Below are positions 63,701 to 64,000 of a stretch of 64,000 nucleotides of DNA, piece by piece. Numbering within the stretch: position 1 is the stretch's first letter; every line of letters begins with the position of its first letter. This DNA is from Calothrix anomala FACHB-343. GTDB lineage: Bacteria; Cyanobacteriota; Cyanobacteriia; Cyanobacteriales; Nostocaceae. The stretch is from assembly GCF_014696435.1 (NCBI RefSeq), contig NZ_JACJQG010000005.1, positions 1 through 64,000 of the forward strand. The letters run 5' to 3'. The position numbers and the translations under genes are program-made. The notes beneath the pieces are model-generated. The model was not told the origin of the DNA. It saw only the letters and a list, made by a program, of their open reading frames with translations, and did not search any database.

Positions 63701-64000
63701 AACGATAATCGCAAATAATGATATAGCAAACGCCGTATCATAACCACCGATTTTTTGACCGAGAACAATTAACCATCCTACAACAAACGGAACTGCGATC
63801 GCTGCTAATAATAATCTGCGAGACAACAAACCGCTATCGGTATTGCTAGTAATTATTCGCATTAATCCCTGGCTTGGATTTGTCCACATAATTCCTATAC
63901 ACAACACTATAAAAGTAATAGCTGTGTGTAACGCCATTGAAGTTGAATAAGGTTGTGCGCCATAGAGAGTACTTACGTGATAGGTATAACCAATTAAGGC
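60710..64000 (-). CDS. Hybrid sensor histidine kinase, 5' end beyond the window
   Basis: The frame stays open to base 64000, so the true start lies outside; an internal Met codes from 63937. From that Met the order is membrane helices (about 1-75), three PAS/PAC domains (about 108-225, 245-370 and 380-505), GAF (about 530-680), HisKA with LSHELRSPLNAILGW (about 700), HATPase (about 800-915; DTGIGISSEFLPYVF, GGLGLGLAIVRHLVELHGG) and a receiver domain (about 955-1070; VVDDEADSRD, phospho-acceptor in VSDIGMP, LPKP). It senses signals by PAS/GAF and phosphorylates His then Asp. The target is unknown. Confidence 0.93.
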   Translation of the reverse strand, partial: ALIGYTYHVSTLYGAQPYSTSMALHTAITFIVLCIGIMWTNPSQGLMRIITSNTDSGLLSRRLLLAAIAVPFVVGWLIVLGQKIGGYDTAFAISLFAIIVMVIFATIIWQSTSVVERLSKQRDRVQDELKAYEAKLRSLVDANLIGILFGDIYGGIQQANNEFLSLIGYTREDLLAGRISWSEITPPEYLYLDEKGIAEAQASANGACTPYEKEYIRKDGSRIPVLVGYVLLGEQRQESVAFIINLSERQQAKQQIIQLNKDLQRRVTELQTLLDVIPVGIGIAEDPECQTIRVNPAFAKHLGISPNHNASLSAPIQEKPNFKVYREGREISGEELPMQYAAAHGVEVMDFEVDVVQDNGNIVKLLEYVAPLFDEEGKTRGCIGVFLNITERKQAEELLRNQQKWLEDVLNLMPKPLLFIEPGTAKVTFANRAADEAAGGEFPKGIAIEDYNKFYYFTDANGDRLANDQIPAVRVARGERLDGLEVDWHTNQGVRSLLIFADTLPAMHGYPATCVLVFQDISNIKEVEKAISLGYKRLKLLFDTASELLSSQNPVALVDSLFRKLAEQIGLDMYLNYLIEDNSQVMHLASSTGISAELAKEIEYLAVGTAVCGTTAQTKCQITVDNVQESTDPKTALIRSIGITAYYSYPLITQGQLLGTLSFGSRTRTRFTENQKGMMQAVCDQIAIAMERAQLINSLQQQTEQLQEANRMKDEFLAILSHELRSPLNAILGWAQLLRSRNLSEAQASKGLETIERNARIQTQLIEDLLDISRMIRGKLRLNVATCNLISIINSALETVHLAAQVKEIEMQFHLANYGNSDFLVSGDAERLQQIIWNLLSNAIKFTSPRGRIEIRLAKTVEKFKGNLTSYAQIQITDTGIGISSEFLPYVFDRFRQADSSSTRKHGGLGLGLAIVRHLVELHGGTVQVDSPGEEQGSTFTVNLPLLSPTQTNIPQVTQEEDSAPVLLPSLLGTRVLVVDDEADSRDFITTVLQQAQAEVQAAASVKEALEIIPQWKPDVIVSDIGMPIEDGYSFIRKVRSLPPEQGGDIPAAALTAYARAEDRMRAIQEGYQLHLPKPIEPAELATVVASLVGRA

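Overview
The window is chromosomal DNA of a filamentous, nitrogen-fixing cyanobacterium, most likely Nostocales-like; the genus cannot be told from the sequence. The evidence is the nif/hesAB/fdxH gene order, the CnfR (PatB-type) regulator, dense GCGATCGC (HIP1) octamers, heptanucleotide arrays of the TTGACTG type, a lumenal pentapeptide protein and a purK-linked 6S RNA. No tRNA, rRNA or CRISPR array was found.

Region 1 (1-22.6 kb) is housekeeping and accessory DNA. It holds an exbB-exbD / tonB-like energy-transduction locus, a phosphoribulokinase paralogue lacking the redox cysteines, a GH13 glycosidase-like protein, a complete IS200/IS605 element (tnpA and tnpB divergent) that has rewritten the end of a CoA-binding-protein gene, an O-methyltransferase, a CbiG/CobE-type cobalamin gene, two M16 peptidases (one catalytic, one degenerate), purK with a 6S RNA gene, and a membrane glycosyltransferase.

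Region 2 (22.7-42.4 kb) is a compact Mo-nitrogenase cluster. On the minus strand lie nifV-nifZ-nifT, preceded by an unnamed 31-residue membrane-peptide ORF. On the plus strand lie nifB-fdxN-nifS-nifU-nifH-nifD-nifK-(Mo-nitrogenase C-terminal-domain gene)-nifEN(fused)-nifX-DUF269-DUF683-nifW-hesA-hesB-fdxH-fdxB, ending at a hairpin terminator. The uninterrupted nifD and fused nifEN resemble the nif2 (vegetative, anaerobic) cluster described in Anabaena variabilis. The 1.5-kb region between nifV and nifB carries two GTA-N8-TAC NtcA-type sites and a repeated GGTACTAGTATTT motif. Repeats and small mobile remnants sit between nif genes, including inside the NifE-NifN linker.

Region 3 (42.9-64 kb) holds a chemoreceptor, a methyltransferase plus haem-oxygenase-like oxidase pair, a DHDPS-family gene, a P450 / TMEM175-like channel / acetyltransferase / TetR cassette, a coxB-coxA-coxC operon for an A2-type cytochrome c oxidase, cnfR, a double-GNAT protein and a large hybrid histidine kinase cut by the window end. 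A degraded coxC piece lies left of the P450 and a degraded P450 piece lies right of tetR, pointing to an old tandem duplication.

The parts fit together as follows. CnfR (57.7 kb) is a ferredoxin/HTH activator of nif genes expressed under low oxygen. The terminal oxidase next to it would consume oxygen. The same GGTACTAGTATTT-centred block occurs in the nifB leader and in the cox-cnfR intergenic region, so one regulator may control both; that link is inferred, not shown.
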